Source of the DNA: Streptomyces humicola
Lineage (GTDB): Bacteria > Actinomycetota > Actinomycetes > Streptomycetales > Streptomycetaceae
Length of the DNA: 52,557 bases
Assembly (NCBI RefSeq): GCF_024436035.1
Contig: NZ_JANFNG010000040.1
Location: forward strand, 1-52,557
Reading direction: 5' to 3'
How positions within the stretch are numbered: position 1 is the first letter of the stretch; every line of letters begins with the position of its first letter. Below the pieces are notes generated by a model, which searched no databases, was not told the DNA's origin, and saw nothing but the letters and a program-made list of their open reading frames with translations. Below, in pieces: positions 32,092 through 41,390 of the stretch. The position numbers were made by a program, and so were the translations under genes.

Positions 32092-32403
32092 TCACTGCGC
32101 TCCGTGCCCGGGAGCGATCTCGGCGATGCGGCGCGCGAGATCGAAGTCCTTGGCAGTGAGCCGGCCACCGGCGGAATGCGTGGTGATCGAGACGGTGACC
32201 GTGTTGTAGCCCAGGGTGAGGTCCGAGTGGTGGTTCAACTCATCCTGGATTCTGGCGATATGCACCACGAAGACCGCGGCCGGCAGGTGGGCCAGGTGAT
32301 ACGTCCGCTCCAGGCTCGTCTCGTCCTCCGACAGCTGCCACCCCGGCAGCTCGGCGAGCCGGTCCTCGATCTCCTTGTGCGACAGCGGGTCGGCGGTCGG
32401 CAT
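32092..32403 (-). CDS. phhB: Pterin-4a-carbinolamine dehydratase
   Basis: The 103-residue protein starts at ATG 32403 ([20 protein letters not shown]). It has the fold's signature [20 protein letters not shown] with the catalytic His pair near 60-61 and the [19 protein letters not shown] tail. It normally regenerates dihydropterin after aromatic amino acid hydroxylation, though many bacterial homologs lack a partner hydroxylase; none is here. Length is normal for the family. Confidence 0.9.
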   Translation of the reverse strand: MPTADPLSHKEIEDRLAELPGWQLSEDETSLERTYHLAHLPAAVFVVHIARIQDELNHHSDLTLGYNTVTVSITTHSAGGRLTAKDFDLARRIAEIAPGHGAQ

Positions 32404-32474
32404 GTGGCTGGTCTCCCTCGCGTCACTCGGGTCGTTGCCTGTGCGCATCGTCCCACCGCATACCCTGCGGAAGC

Positions 32475-33230
32475 ATGAGCGAAATCCAGAAGGTCGCCCT
32501 GGTGACCGGTGCCGGGTCGGGAATCGGACGCGCGGTGGCACTCGCCCTCGCGGGCGCGGGATGGTCCGTGGGGCTCGCGGGCCGCCGCGAGGACCCATTG
32601 CGGGAGACGGCACGGCTCGCGGGCCCGGGGTCGTCCGTCGCGGTCACCCCGACGGACGTCACCCTTCCGGAGGAGGTCGACGGGCTCTTCGACGAGGTGC
32701 GCGACCGCTTCGGCCGCATCGACCTGCTCTTCAACAACGCCGGGAGCAGCACGCCGCCCATCCCCGTCGACGAGCTGCCGTACGAGCAGTGGCGAGCGGT
32801 CGTGGACGTGAACCTCAATGGCGCGTTCCTCTGCGCGCAGGCGGCGTTCCGGGCCATGAAGACGCAGGACCCGCAGGGCGGCCGCATCATCAACAACGGC
32901 TCGATCTCGGCGCACGTACCGCGCCCGAACAGCATCGCGTACACCGCGACCAAACATGCCATGACCGGCATGACGCGCTCGCTGTCGCTCGACGGCCGCC
33001 CCTACCGCATCGCGTGCGGCCAGATCGACATCGGCAACGCCGCCACCGACATGACGGCACGCATGCGGGCCGGGATCCAGCAGCCGAACGGCACGATCCT
33101 CGCCGAGCCGGTGATGGACGTGGCGGACGTGGCACGGACGGTGCTGCACATGGCGTCATTGCCGCTGGAGGCGAACGTGCAGTTCGCGACGGTGATCGCC
33201 ACGACGATGCCGTACATCGGGCGCGGCTGA
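32475..33230 (+). CDS. Short-chain dehydrogenase/reductase
   Basis: The 251-residue enzyme has the NAD(P) motif TGAGSGIG (about 12-19), an arginine pair after strand 2 (GRRED) suggesting NADPH, the NNAG motif, the catalytic serine in NNGSISAH and YTATK with the catalytic Tyr and Lys. The substrate is unknown. It is divergent from the pterin dehydratase with 71 bases between. Confidence 0.88.
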   Translation: MSEIQKVALVTGAGSGIGRAVALALAGAGWSVGLAGRREDPLRETARLAGPGSSVAVTPTDVTLPEEVDGLFDEVRDRFGRIDLLFNNAGSSTPPIPVDELPYEQWRAVVDVNLNGAFLCAQAAFRAMKTQDPQGGRIINNGSISAHVPRPNSIAYTATKHAMTGMTRSLSLDGRPYRIACGQIDIGNAATDMTARMRAGIQQPNGTILAEPVMDVADVARTVLHMASLPLEANVQFATVIATTMPYIGRG

Positions 33231-33599
33231 CACCGTGAGCGGCACGGCGGCGCGGATTCCCTGACGGGAGGTCAATGCCCGGGGCAGCCGTATTCGGGTC
33301 TGGCACGGTTCAGGGCGTCGGTGAGCTTGGCAACCGTCGCCGTCGCCGCGTGCCATGGGTGCGCCCCAGCCGGACGGAACTGTCGTGGCATCTTTCCCTA
33401 CCCTGGCGAGCCTGGCGCTGCGTCCTGCCGAATGTGAGCTTGCGCCGCCCGAAGGGCAACACGCCGGCGACTTGCAGACGTTTGCACACCATCGAGATGA
33501 GCTGACACGTCTTACCGCACCTGCTCAGGGAGCGCCCTCGGTGCAGCAGGCCTAGCCTGGAGCTACGGGCCGGTCAGCTGGTGCAAGGAGGTGGCTCCC
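33231..33599. other. Region without a convincing gene
   Basis: Open frames of 60-76 codons exist on both strands (for example 33355-33555 plus), but none has good codon bias, a ribosome binding site and a recognisable product together. G+C content is lower than in neighbours around 33400-33520. A strong AAGGAGG at 33585-33591 belongs to the next gene, whose promoter must lie here. An old, decayed gene is possible. Confidence 0.5.
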
Positions 33600-34034
33600 G
33601 TGTCACACGTCCTCGCTGCGGCCGCCGCAGCCGTTGCCGTGCTCATGCCGGGCGCAATCCCGGCCGCAATCCCGGCAACAGGGGCTGCGAGCCCGGCCAT
33701 CCTCCTCGACGATCTGTCCCAGCACGCTTCCGTCAAGCCGGCCACGTTCCAGGTGACGAACGACATCGCGCTGAGCGGGCTGCACTGGTCCGGCTGGGGC
33801 ACACCCACGGCACGCGGCGAGGGAACCCTGACCATCGACACCTGCACGCCGAATTGCGCGCAGGGTCGCACCCGCGTTCTGCACGGCGCCGAACTGCAGG
33901 TGCACGGCGTGCGGATGGACCGAGGTGAGCGTTTCTACCGGCAGTACCGCATCGTCGACCGAGCGTTCACCGCGCAGGACCGCGCCACGTTCTCGACCTG
34001 GACCAACGCCTACGTACCAAGCGACTTCGGCTGA
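33600..34034 (+). CDS. Small secreted protein of unknown function
   Basis: The 144-residue protein starts at GTG 33600 (SHVLAAAAAAVAVLMPGAIP). GTG 33591 overlaps the AAGGAGG ribosome binding site itself, so 33600, eight bases downstream, is the better start. An Ala-rich signal peptide with possible cleavage near ATGAAS precedes a beta-rich domain of about 110 residues with one likely disulfide (DTCTPNCAQG). Such small secreted proteins are frequent in streptomycetes; the function is not known. It converges with the deacetylase gene. Confidence 0.72.
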   Translation: MSHVLAAAAAAVAVLMPGAIPAAIPATGAASPAILLDDLSQHASVKPATFQVTNDIALSGLHWSGWGTPTARGEGTLTIDTCTPNCAQGRTRVLHGAELQVHGVRMDRGERFYRQYRIVDRAFTAQDRATFSTWTNAYVPSDFG

Positions 34035-34038
34035 GTAC

Positions 34039-34905
34039 TCACCGCGCGCTCACCGCGTCGGAGAGGCGGACGAAGCGGTGGCCCGTGCCCAGCAGGCGCG
34101 GCAGGGCCAGGGCCATGCCCTCGGCCGTGCCGCCCTCCGGGTGGTTCATGTGGCCGATGATGAGCGAGCCGGCCGGGGCCGCGATCACCGTCTCGTAGAC
34201 CTCCCGCGGGGTGAAGGTCGCGCCGCCGTCGCCGTTGACGTTGAAGCTGACGGCTCGCTCCCCGAGGTCGGAGACGATGCGGACGGCCACGTCGTCGCAG
34301 TACGCCGTGCCGGAACGGAAGAAGCGCGGCGGGCGCCCCAGCAGCCCGGTCAGCTTCTGTTGGTTTCCGGCGACTTCGTCGTAGACCTCACCCGCACTGC
34401 GCGTGCCGGGTATCCCGTACGCGGAGCGGCCGGTCACCGACAGGGGGCGGTGCTTCGTCCCGTGGTTGGCGAGCTCGAAGAGCGGGTCCGCGGCGAGCGC
34501 GCGGAAGGCGGTCGGATTGGCGTCGATCCAGCGCGAGTTGAGGAAGAGGGTCGCCGGTGTCCGGTGGCCACGCAGGACATCGATCAGTCGGGCGTCGTAT
34601 CCGCTGCCGCCACGCCCGCCGCATGCGTCGAAGGTCAACGCCAGGCGGCGCTCGGTGGAGTGCGGCAGCTCGGTGAGCACGCCGGGCGCGTCGAAGCCCC
34701 AACTGGTGGGCCTCATACGCCCGTAGCGGGCGATCACTTCCTCGCGGGTGACCACGTCGGCCGTGGCGGACGGCGAGGGTGCAGCACTGCCCGGCCGGGG
34801 CGTGGGTGTCGCTGCGACAGGCGTACGGCTCGGTGCCGTACCGCATCCGGCGAGCGTGCCCCCTGCCATCGCAGCCCACAGCACCGCCCGTCGACTGACT
34901 GCCAT
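34039..34905 (-). CDS. Polysaccharide deacetylase lipoprotein (NodB domain)
   Basis: The 288-residue protein has a lipoprotein signal (AMAGGTLAGC, Cys about 21) and a Thr/Pro/Ser linker. The catalytic domain shows motif 1 LTFDAC with the base aspartate, motif 2 NHGTKHRP (HxxxH metal site), motif 3 RFFRSGTAYCD, and a C-terminal IIGHMNHPEGG with the acid histidine. It should remove N-acetyl groups from cell-wall or chitin-like glycans outside the cell. Confidence 0.88.
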   Translation of the reverse strand: MAVSRRAVLWAAMAGGTLAGCGTAPSRTPVAATPTPRPGSAAPSPSATADVVTREEVIARYGRMRPTSWGFDAPGVLTELPHSTERRLALTFDACGGRGGSGYDARLIDVLRGHRTPATLFLNSRWIDANPTAFRALAADPLFELANHGTKHRPLSVTGRSAYGIPGTRSAGEVYDEVAGNQQKLTGLLGRPPRFFRSGTAYCDDVAVRIVSDLGERAVSFNVNGDGGATFTPREVYETVIAAPAGSLIIGHMNHPEGGTAEGMALALPRLLGTGHRFVRLSDAVSAR

Positions 34906-34972
34906 CGCCCCTCCGCCCTGGCTCGCATCCGTTCGCCCGGGGCAACCCTATGAGATGACTGTGGCGCCGACG

Positions 34973-35482
34973 TCAGTGGGCCCGGCGCGTCTCGTCGACC
35001 TCACGTGTGGCGTGCCCGGCGCCTTCCGCGCGCTCGACGCTCTTGCCAGGCTGCGAGGGCTCGACGCCCTTCTGGTGCTCCCGGCCCCCGTAGGAGATGT
35101 AGAACGCGCAGATGCCCATCCCCGCACCGCTCGCGAGTGCGATCGCCGCGCACTTGAGGACCGAGTCGTGGGTGAGGCTGACGAGGAAGCCGATCCCGAC
35201 GCCGAAGAGCACTCCGTAGACGATCCCCCGGGTCTCGGCGGACATGCGCGGCTGCGCCCTGCCCACCGCGTAGCACAGTGCACCCATGACGATGGCGGCG
35301 ATCAGTCCGAGCAGTGCGGCGGTCGGAGTGGGCTGGGGGCTGTTCGAGTCGAGCCAGAGTGCATACGTTCCGTACACGACGCCCAGGACGACGGGGATCG
35401 CCCAGGCCGACCGGCGGTGCCGCTCGCCACGCTGCTGCTCCCGGTGCAGTCGTGGCAGCTTCCCTGCGGTGTGTGCGGGCAT
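34973..35482 (-). CDS. Four-span membrane protein of unknown function
   Basis: The 169-residue protein starts after a GAGAGGAGCG site. A basic N terminus leads to about four hydrophobic segments (AIPVVLGVVYGTYALWL; AALLGLIAAIVMGALCYAVG; GIVYGVLFGVGIGFLVSL; CAAIALASGAGMGICAFYI) and a charged C-terminal tail. It resembles a common streptomycete family of unassigned role. Confidence 0.75.
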   Translation of the reverse strand: MPAHTAGKLPRLHREQQRGERHRRSAWAIPVVLGVVYGTYALWLDSNSPQPTPTAALLGLIAAIVMGALCYAVGRAQPRMSAETRGIVYGVLFGVGIGFLVSLTHDSVLKCAAIALASGAGMGICAFYISYGGREHQKGVEPSQPGKSVERAEGAGHATREVDETRRAH

Positions 35483-35643
35483 GGTGACGCTCCTCTCTGC
35501 GTCTCCTCTCCTCCACCCTTCACCTCACCATCAGGTCATACCCGTATTCCGGTCCGGGCAAGTCGATCAAGCGGACGCGGCGCGGACGCGCGATGGGCGC
35601 GGCATTTACGGCATAGCGACGTCTTTCACACATGCTTGGGCGC

Positions 35644-36279
35644 ATGCCGGTCCTCAACCTCACCACCGCCTTCGTGACCTTCTTCGCCGTCATCGGCCCG
35701 CCCAAGGTGATGCTCTCCTTCGCGCATCTGGCCGCCGAACGCAGTTTGCCGCAGATGCGACGATTGGTGCTGGTCAGCACGTTGATCGCGGCCTTCGTCG
35801 GCGTGGTCATGGCCTACGCGGCCGATTACGTGGTGGATTTCTTCCACATCAGCGACGAGTCGCTGCAGCTCGCCGGTGGAGTGATCTTCTTCATCTATGC
35901 CGTCGGCCTGGTCCTGGGGACCCGTCTCGGCACCGAGGAGGGCGCCCGGACCGAGGCGGAGCGCCCCATGGTCGGCGCGCTGCGGGAGTTGTCGCTCCCG
36001 TATGTCGCCAGCCCGCTCGCCATCACCGCCGTCCTGGTCGAGTCGCTCGCCAAGAACACCTTGTCGTGGAGCACCACGATCGCGGTGGCTTACCTGTCCG
36101 TGCTCGTGATCGACTGCGTCTGCCTGCTGTTGCTCCTGCCGCTGCTGCACCGCACGCACAGGACCAGCCTCGAAGTGCTGTCGCGCCTGCTGGGGCTGTT
36201 GCTCGCGGCGGTCGGGGTCGAGCTCTTCCTCGACGGCCTCGGCGGCCTGGGAGTCCCGCTGCTGCGGCCGCATTACTAG
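35644..36279 (+). CDS. MarC-family integral membrane protein
   Basis: The protein of 211 residues (215 if ATG 35632 is used) has six spans and the MarC-type opening TTAFVTFFAVIGPPKVMLSFA, GGVIFFIYAVGLVLG in span 3 and SPLAITAVLV in the second half. Neither start has a ribosome binding site, so it may be translated from a leaderless message. The role of the family is not settled; early links to multiple antibiotic resistance were not confirmed. Confidence 0.82.
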   Translation: MPVLNLTTAFVTFFAVIGPPKVMLSFAHLAAERSLPQMRRLVLVSTLIAAFVGVVMAYAADYVVDFFHISDESLQLAGGVIFFIYAVGLVLGTRLGTEEGARTEAERPMVGALRELSLPYVASPLAITAVLVESLAKNTLSWSTTIAVAYLSVLVIDCVCLLLLLPLLHRTHRTSLEVLSRLLGLLLAAVGVELFLDGLGGLGVPLLRPHY

Positions 36280-36294
36280 CGGCGACCTGGGACG

Positions 36295-36648
36295 TCACCA
36301 ATCCGTGAGCTGCAGCCGGTCGGCGAGCCAGTCGGCCGTGGACGGCAGCCAGTCTGCCCGTGCGTTGCCGAGCAGATGGTCGCCGTGCGGGACGAGGAGG
36401 TACTCGCCCTGCGGAGCCTCCGCGGCCAGGCGCCCGCCGTTGGTGACGCCCGGGATGACGTCCATTCCGCCCCGAGCGCGGCTGCGCGGAAGGCCTGTGA
36501 CCAGTCGTACAGGGAGGTGCGGTGCCCGGTGACGCGCGCGTACTGGTGCGGGTCGAGGCCGGCGCCGATGGCGCGTGAGTGGTTCGACGCGATGAACCGC
36601 GGCAGGATTGTTCGCACGGATCTGCCCGCGTAGCTGACTTTGTTGTGC
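36295..36648 (-). pseudogene. Alpha/beta hydrolase remnant with internal deletion and frameshift
   Basis: On the minus strand the first part reads NKVSYAGRSVRTILPRFIAS then NHSRAIGAGLDPHQYARVTG and DWSQAFRAAA, the helical N-terminal portion of a serine-hydrolase family. The frame then shifts by one: the next part, from GGMDVIPGVTNGG to PHGDHLLGNARADWLPSTAD, is the C-terminal portion with the catalytic-histidine loop, ending at TGA 36295-36297. The whole central catalytic core with the nucleophile is missing. Intact relatives would be near 350-400 residues; only about 115 remain. The original start is also not obvious. Confidence 0.75.
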
Positions 36649-36660
36649 CGTGAACACGCC

Positions 36661-36680
36661 CCTCGACAACGCGGTCGAGG
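36661..36680. terminator. Short hairpin right of the hydrolase remnant
   Basis: CCTCGAC (36661-36667) and GTCGAGG (36674-36680) form a perfect 7-bp stem with a 6-nt loop. It lies between the hydrolase remnant and the end of the aquaporin gene, and could terminate aquaporin transcription, which runs leftward into it. Confidence 0.5.
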
Positions 36681-36791
36681 CCCGGCAAGCACCGGCAAGG
36701 GCTGACATAACGTTCCGTCAGACGGCGGGATGCGGCGGCCCGTTTGTCGTATGCCGTCCGCGTCCCGCCGGGCTGCTCCGCCGGATCGCGC

Positions 36792-37529
36792 TCAGCGCGG
36801 TTCCGTTCGAGTGGCCGCTTCCTCCGCATGCTCGGGCTGTCGTCCGTCCGCCGTCTCGGCGGGGTGCGTCGCCCTGTGCACCAGCGCGGCGATCGCGCCG
36901 CCCGCCAACGGCGCCACGATGAACAGCCACAGTTGGGAGAGGGCCGCCGCCCCCGAGAACAGCGCGGGGCCGAGGCTGCGGGCGGGGTTGACGGACGTAC
37001 CGGTCAGCGGGATTCCGACGAGGTGGATCACCCCGAGGGCAATGCCGATCGGCACCCCCACGAAGCCCGGCGCCGCGAGCCGGTGCGTGACACCGAGCAC
37101 GACCGTCACCAGCAGAAAGGTCAGGACGGTCTCGGACAGGAACGCACCGAAGATGTTGATGCCCACGGCGGAACGACTGCCGTAGCCGTTGCTGCCGAAC
37201 GCACCGACGGACAAGCCCGGAATCTGCTTGGCCACGGTGAACAGCAATCCTGCCCCCGCGATTCCGCCCACGAATTGGGCCACCCAGTAGCCTGCCGCCC
37301 CGCGCAGACCGATACGCCCGGCACACAGCATGCCCAGCGTCACCGCAGGATTGACGTGGCAGCCGGAAATCGGCCCGAAGGCATAACACAGCGCCAGGAG
37401 GACGAAGCCGAAGGACAGGGCGACTCCCAGCACGCCGATCGAGGGCCCGGCGAGGACCATCGATCCCACACCGAAGAAGACCAGGAGCAAGGCCCCGAGA
37501 AACTCGCAGACGAGTGCTCTTCTGTCCAT
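36792..37529 (-). CDS. aqpZ: Aquaporin (MIP family), AqpZ-like
   Basis: The 245-residue channel has six spans and two half-helices with the NPA motifs HVNPAVTLG (about 58-66) and SVNPARSLGPAL (about 182-193). HLVGIPLTGTSVNPAR provides the His, Thr and Arg of the narrow selectivity filter as in water-selective AqpZ. The ATG is preceded by AAGGAG. The C-terminal tail is rich in Glu, Ala and Arg. Water, not glycerol, is the likely substrate. Confidence 0.9.
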   Translation of the reverse strand: MDRRALVCEFLGALLLVFFGVGSMVLAGPSIGVLGVALSFGFVLLALCYAFGPISGCHVNPAVTLGMLCAGRIGLRGAAGYWVAQFVGGIAGAGLLFTVAKQIPGLSVGAFGSNGYGSRSAVGINIFGAFLSETVLTFLLVTVVLGVTHRLAAPGFVGVPIGIALGVIHLVGIPLTGTSVNPARSLGPALFSGAAALSQLWLFIVAPLAGGAIAALVHRATHPAETADGRQPEHAEEAATRTEPR

Positions 37530-37791
37530 TTCCGAGCTCCTTGCGCCGATTCATAGCGGTATGACGCAGCGATAGACGCAGCGACATACAGATCGCATCC
37601 ACTGTGCCCGCGACCCGCGCCGACGGCGCCGCGCCGCTCGGCATGCGTCGCCCGTTCGACGGACGGTACGGTGTAGCGGGTCCGCATCGGGACCGGTCTG
37701 CCGCCTGGGCCATGGCGCTGCAGGCCGGTCGGTGCGATAAGCCTTTGGCTGTGGGCGGGCTCCCGGCGACAATGGCTCCTCGACCGAATGG
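37530..37791. promoter_or_regulatory. Divergent intergenic region, aquaporin and MFS genes
   Basis: These 262 bases hold both promoters. A 9-11-base direct repeat, GACGCAGCGA, occurs at about 37562-37571 and 37575-37584, close to the aquaporin start. I see no clear palindrome or RNA gene. Confidence 0.45.
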
Positions 37792-39165
37792 ATGTACGAG
37801 GAAGCCGGGCCGTCAGTGGACACCGTGAACAGCACCGACAACAACTCCGAGGCCGACGACGCCGATGCTGGAGCGAGATCCGATGACAGCGCGATAAACC
37901 TGATAAACGGGGACGCTTCGCGCATAACACACAGAACCGGATGGCGCCGGTGGGTGGCTGACACCCGACCGCTGCGGCACCTGGCCTTCCGTCGCCTGTG
38001 GTCCTCGACCATCGTCACGGCGGTCGGCAGTCAGCTGACGGCGGTCGCCGTTCCCAAGCAGATCTACGACATCACCGGCTCCTCGGCCTGGGTCGGCTAC
38101 GCCTCCCTGGCCGGCCTGGTGCCGCTGGTGATCTTCGCACTGTGGGGCGGCGCGATCGCCGACAGTGTGGACCGGCGCAAGCTGCTGCTCATCACCAACG
38201 TGGGCATTGCCCTCACCTCGCTGCTGTTCTGGGTGCAGGCGTTCTCCGGCGCCCACTCGGTGCTGCTGCTCATGGTCCTGCTCGCCATGCAACAGGCGTT
38301 CTACGGCATCAACCAGCCGACTCGGAGCGCGTCCATCGCCCGCCTGGTTCCCGCGCACGAACTGCCGGCGGCGAACGCCCTGGGAGCCACCGTCTTCCAG
38401 ACCGGCGCGATCATCGGCCCGCTGCTCGCGGGTGTGCTCATCCCCGTCATCGGGCTTCCGGAGCTGTATCTGATCGACAGCATCGGACTGTGCGCGGCCG
38501 TATGGGCGGTGTGGCGGCTGCCCGCCCTGCCGCCGCTGGCGGGGTCCACCGCCCGTCGGGCGGGATGGCGCGAAGTGGCGGCCGGTTTCCGGTACATCAC
38601 CGCACAGCGGGTGCTGCTGCTGTCGTTCCTCGCGGACATCATTGCCATGGTCTTCGGCATGCCGCGAGCCCTGTTCCCGCAACTCGCCGCCACCGCCTAC
38701 GCACCTTGGGGCTCCGGCTTCGCCCTGGGGCTGTTGTACGCGGCGATCCCGATCGGCGCGGTGGCCGGCGGGCTGATGTCCGGGACGTTCTCCAGAGCCC
38801 GCAGGCACGGTCTCATGGTCGCCGTCGCCGTGGTCGGGTGGGGACTCGCCATCGTCGGATTCGGCCTCAGCGCCGGCTTGTGGTGGGCTGCCGCCTTCCT
38901 CGCCGTGGCGGGCCTGGCGGACATGGTCTCGATGGTCTTCCGGGGAGCGATCCTGCAGTCGGCGGCCACCGACGACATGCGCGGCCGGATGCAGGGCGTG
39001 TTCACCGTGGTGGTGGCGGGCGGCCCGCGCCTGGCCGACCTGCTGCACGGCACGATCGGCTCCGTGCTGGGCCCGCGGACGGCGGTCGCCGCGGGCGGCC
39101 TGCTCGTCGTCGCCGCAATGCTCGCGCTCACGGCGGCCGTCCCCGAATTCCGTCGTTACCGCTGA
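37792..39165 (+). CDS. MFS transporter, EntS/DUF894-like exporter
   Basis: The 457-residue protein has a polar N-terminal extension of about 50 residues, then twelve spans. The segments FRRLWSSTIVTAVGSQLTAVAVPKQ (split here: FRRLWSSTIVTAVG, then SQLTAVAVPKQ), WGGAIADSVDRRKLL, QPTRSASIARLVP and GPLLAGVLIP are typical of EntS-like exporters, many of which release siderophores. No siderophore genes are nearby, so the substrate is unknown. GTG 37815 is an alternative start that shortens the extension. Confidence 0.86.
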   Translation: MYEEAGPSVDTVNSTDNNSEADDADAGARSDDSAINLINGDASRITHRTGWRRWVADTRPLRHLAFRRLWSSTIVTAVGSQLTAVAVPKQIYDITGSSAWVGYASLAGLVPLVIFALWGGAIADSVDRRKLLLITNVGIALTSLLFWVQAFSGAHSVLLLMVLLAMQQAFYGINQPTRSASIARLVPAHELPAANALGATVFQTGAIIGPLLAGVLIPVIGLPELYLIDSIGLCAAVWAVWRLPALPPLAGSTARRAGWREVAAGFRYITAQRVLLLSFLADIIAMVFGMPRALFPQLAATAYAPWGSGFALGLLYAAIPIGAVAGGLMSGTFSRARRHGLMVAVAVVGWGLAIVGFGLSAGLWWAAAFLAVAGLADMVSMVFRGAILQSAATDDMRGRMQGVFTVVVAGGPRLADLLHGTIGSVLGPRTAVAAGGLLVVAAMLALTAAVPEFRRYR

Positions 39166-39206
39166 GGCGGGCACGGTCGGGCCGGCGCCGCATCCGCGGG
39201 CCGTCG

Positions 39207-41390
39207 TCAGGTGACGGTCAGCACCAGCGCTGCCTGGTCGTCGAGGGCGGAACCGCCCGCAAAGTCGGCGACCGCGCCGGTGAGGGAATCGATCAGGGCG
39301 GCGGCGTCGGGAGATGCGCTCCGGGGCGTGGCGATGACGTCGGCCAGGCGGTCCTCGCCGAAGAGCTCCCCAGTGACGGAGCGGGCCTCGGTGATGCCGT
39401 CGGTGACGAGGACGAGCCCGTCGCCCGGGTACAGGTCGACGCTGAGGAGTGAGCCGTCGATCTCCGGTGCGATCCCCAGGAGCAGGCCCGGCCGGGCGAG
39501 TTGTTCCACCGTGCCGTCGGCGCGGCGTACCAGTGGTGGCACGTGGCCGGCGCGGATCAGGTCCAGCGCGAGGTGGGATGCGATGCGCCGCAGTTCGCCG
39601 TAGACGAGGGAGACGAAGCACTCCTCGTCGGTCGTGCCGTCCGTCAGAGCGTGATTGATGGCCCCGACCACGGCTGCCGGGCCGCCCCGGAGAAGGGCGG
39701 CGGCGCGTGCGGTGTGACGGACCATGCCGGTGGTGGCGGCGGCCAGGGCGCCGCGCCCGCACACGTCACCGATCATCAGCGCCCAACGGCCGTCAGGCAG
39801 CGGGAAGACGTCGTAGAAGTCGCCGCCGACGTCGAGCCCTTCACCGGCCGGGTGGTAGGAGGCCGCCAGGGTCGCGCCGGCTATGCGGGGCAACTGAGGA
39901 GGCAGCAGCCCGGCTTGCAGGTCGCGGGCGAGTTGGACGCGGTCGCTGAACTGATGGGCGTTGTCCGCGCTGATCGCGGCCCGGCTGGCGAGTTCCTCCG
40001 CCAGGGCGATGGTGTGGTCGTTGAGGGGTCGGTCGGTGGCGAGGAGGGTCAGCACGCCGAACGTACGGCCGCGCGTAGCCAGCGGCACACAGGCGTAACC
40101 GGTGACGCCGAGCCGCGCGGCGAGACTGCCGGGACGGGCGAGGACCCGTTCGGCCTCGGTTCCGCCGGAGTCCAGCACCCGCGCCACCGCGATGTCGATC
40201 CTGTCGCGCAGGTCGGGAGCGGCGAGGACTTCCTCCTCGGCGCCGGGGGCGCAGGCCACAGCGACACGCCGGACCGACCCGCGCTCGAGCACATGGACGA
40301 CACACAGCTGCGCCAGGGTCGGCACGATCAGCCGGGCCATGCGCTTCAGGCTGTCGGCATAGTGGGCCTCGCTTGCGATTGCGGTGCTGGCCTCCAGTAC
40401 GAAGGCCAGGTCCTCGCGGGCTTCTCGCTCCCTCTCCTGCGCGGCACGGCCGGCCTCGACCGCGCGGTGCCGTTCGATGGCGAGGGCGGCGATACGGGTG
40501 AATGCGGCGCTGATCGCCACATCCGTGTCCTCGGGAGCTCTGGGCGTGCGGTGGTACATCGCGAAGGTGCCCAGCAGCCGGCCGTCCGGGCCTTCGATCG
40601 GCGTGGACCAGCACGCGGCGACCCCGGCCCGCTGGGCCAGTTCGCGGTAGTCCTTCCACAGGGGATCGCCTGCGATGTCCGTGACGACCACCGGCGCGCG
40701 GCGGTGGGCTGCCGTGCCGCACGACCCGGTGGCCTCGCCGATGGCAAGGCCGTCGACCGCCTCGTTGTAGAAGGCCGGCATGCTCGGCGCGGCGCCGTGC
40801 CGCAGATGCCGTCCGTCGGGATCGACGAGCAGCACTGTGGCGATCGTGCCCGGTGACAGTTCCTCGATCGCCCTGGCCATGCCGTCGAGGATCTCCTCCA
40901 GAGGGGCTTGCCGCGCGATCTGCTCCAGCAGGGCGCGCTGCTCCGCGGCGAGGAGCTGGGTGCGGCGGAACGCGGTGGTCTCGACGGCGAGCACCACGAC
41001 CCCGTCTACCTGGCCGAATGCGTCCCGGCGGGGCTCGTACGTGACGTCGAAGAACTCCGCCCGCTCCGCCCCCGGCTCACCGAGCACGAGCCGCTCTCCG
41101 CGGGCCCGGTGGACGATGCCGGTGTAGTAGACCGTGTCGAGCCGGTCGAGGACGCCCTGCGGGACCAGTTCCGGGATCACCTCGCCGATCGGCGCACCGG
41201 TACGCCGCCGGTCGCCGCCGAATGCCTCGAAGAACGCCGAATTCGCCGCCTCCAGCACGTGCGTCGGGCCGCCGAGTGCGGCGAAGATCACCGGGGCCTG
41301 CCCGAACAGGTCCGCGTAGTCCTCGGTCCGTGGGTGCGCGGACGGTGGATGTGCAGCGACCGAGCCAGGCCGATCAGTGTGTGTGGACAT
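39207..41390 (-). CDS. PAS-GAF-GAF PP2C-type (SpoIIE) serine phosphatase
   Basis: The 727-residue protein starts at ATG 41390 (MSTHTDRPG) after GAGGTGG. Domains in order are a PAS domain (about 20-140, with FFDVTYEPRRD), a GAF domain (about 150-310, TGSCGTAAHRRAPVVV), a second GAF domain (about 330-500), and a PP2C/RsbU-like phosphatase (about 510-727). The metal-binding sites are in VGGDFYDVF, ALMIGDVCGRG and LVLVTDGITEA, and the end has SALDDQAALVL. It probably dephosphorylates an anti-anti-sigma factor in response to a sensed ligand or redox state. No anti-sigma partner is adjacent. Confidence 0.92.
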   Translation of the reverse strand: MSTHTDRPGSVAAHPPSAHPRTEDYADLFGQAPVIFAALGGPTHVLEAANSAFFEAFGGDRRRTGAPIGEVIPELVPQGVLDRLDTVYYTGIVHRARGERLVLGEPGAERAEFFDVTYEPRRDAFGQVDGVVVLAVETTAFRRTQLLAAEQRALLEQIARQAPLEEILDGMARAIEELSPGTIATVLLVDPDGRHLRHGAAPSMPAFYNEAVDGLAIGEATGSCGTAAHRRAPVVVTDIAGDPLWKDYRELAQRAGVAACWSTPIEGPDGRLLGTFAMYHRTPRAPEDTDVAISAAFTRIAALAIERHRAVEAGRAAQEREREAREDLAFVLEASTAIASEAHYADSLKRMARLIVPTLAQLCVVHVLERGSVRRVAVACAPGAEEEVLAAPDLRDRIDIAVARVLDSGGTEAERVLARPGSLAARLGVTGYACVPLATRGRTFGVLTLLATDRPLNDHTIALAEELASRAAISADNAHQFSDRVQLARDLQAGLLPPQLPRIAGATLAASYHPAGEGLDVGGDFYDVFPLPDGRWALMIGDVCGRGALAAATTGMVRHTARAAALLRGGPAAVVGAINHALTDGTTDEECFVSLVYGELRRIASHLALDLIRAGHVPPLVRRADGTVEQLARPGLLLGIAPEIDGSLLSVDLYPGDGLVLVTDGITEARSVTGELFGEDRLADVIATPRSASPDAAALIDSLTGAVADFAGGSALDDQAALVLTVT

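Noticed and set aside
33275-33555. Small genes of 66-76 codons
   Set aside because: Several overlapping frames on both strands are open, none has a ribosome binding site, typical third-position bias or a recognisable motif.
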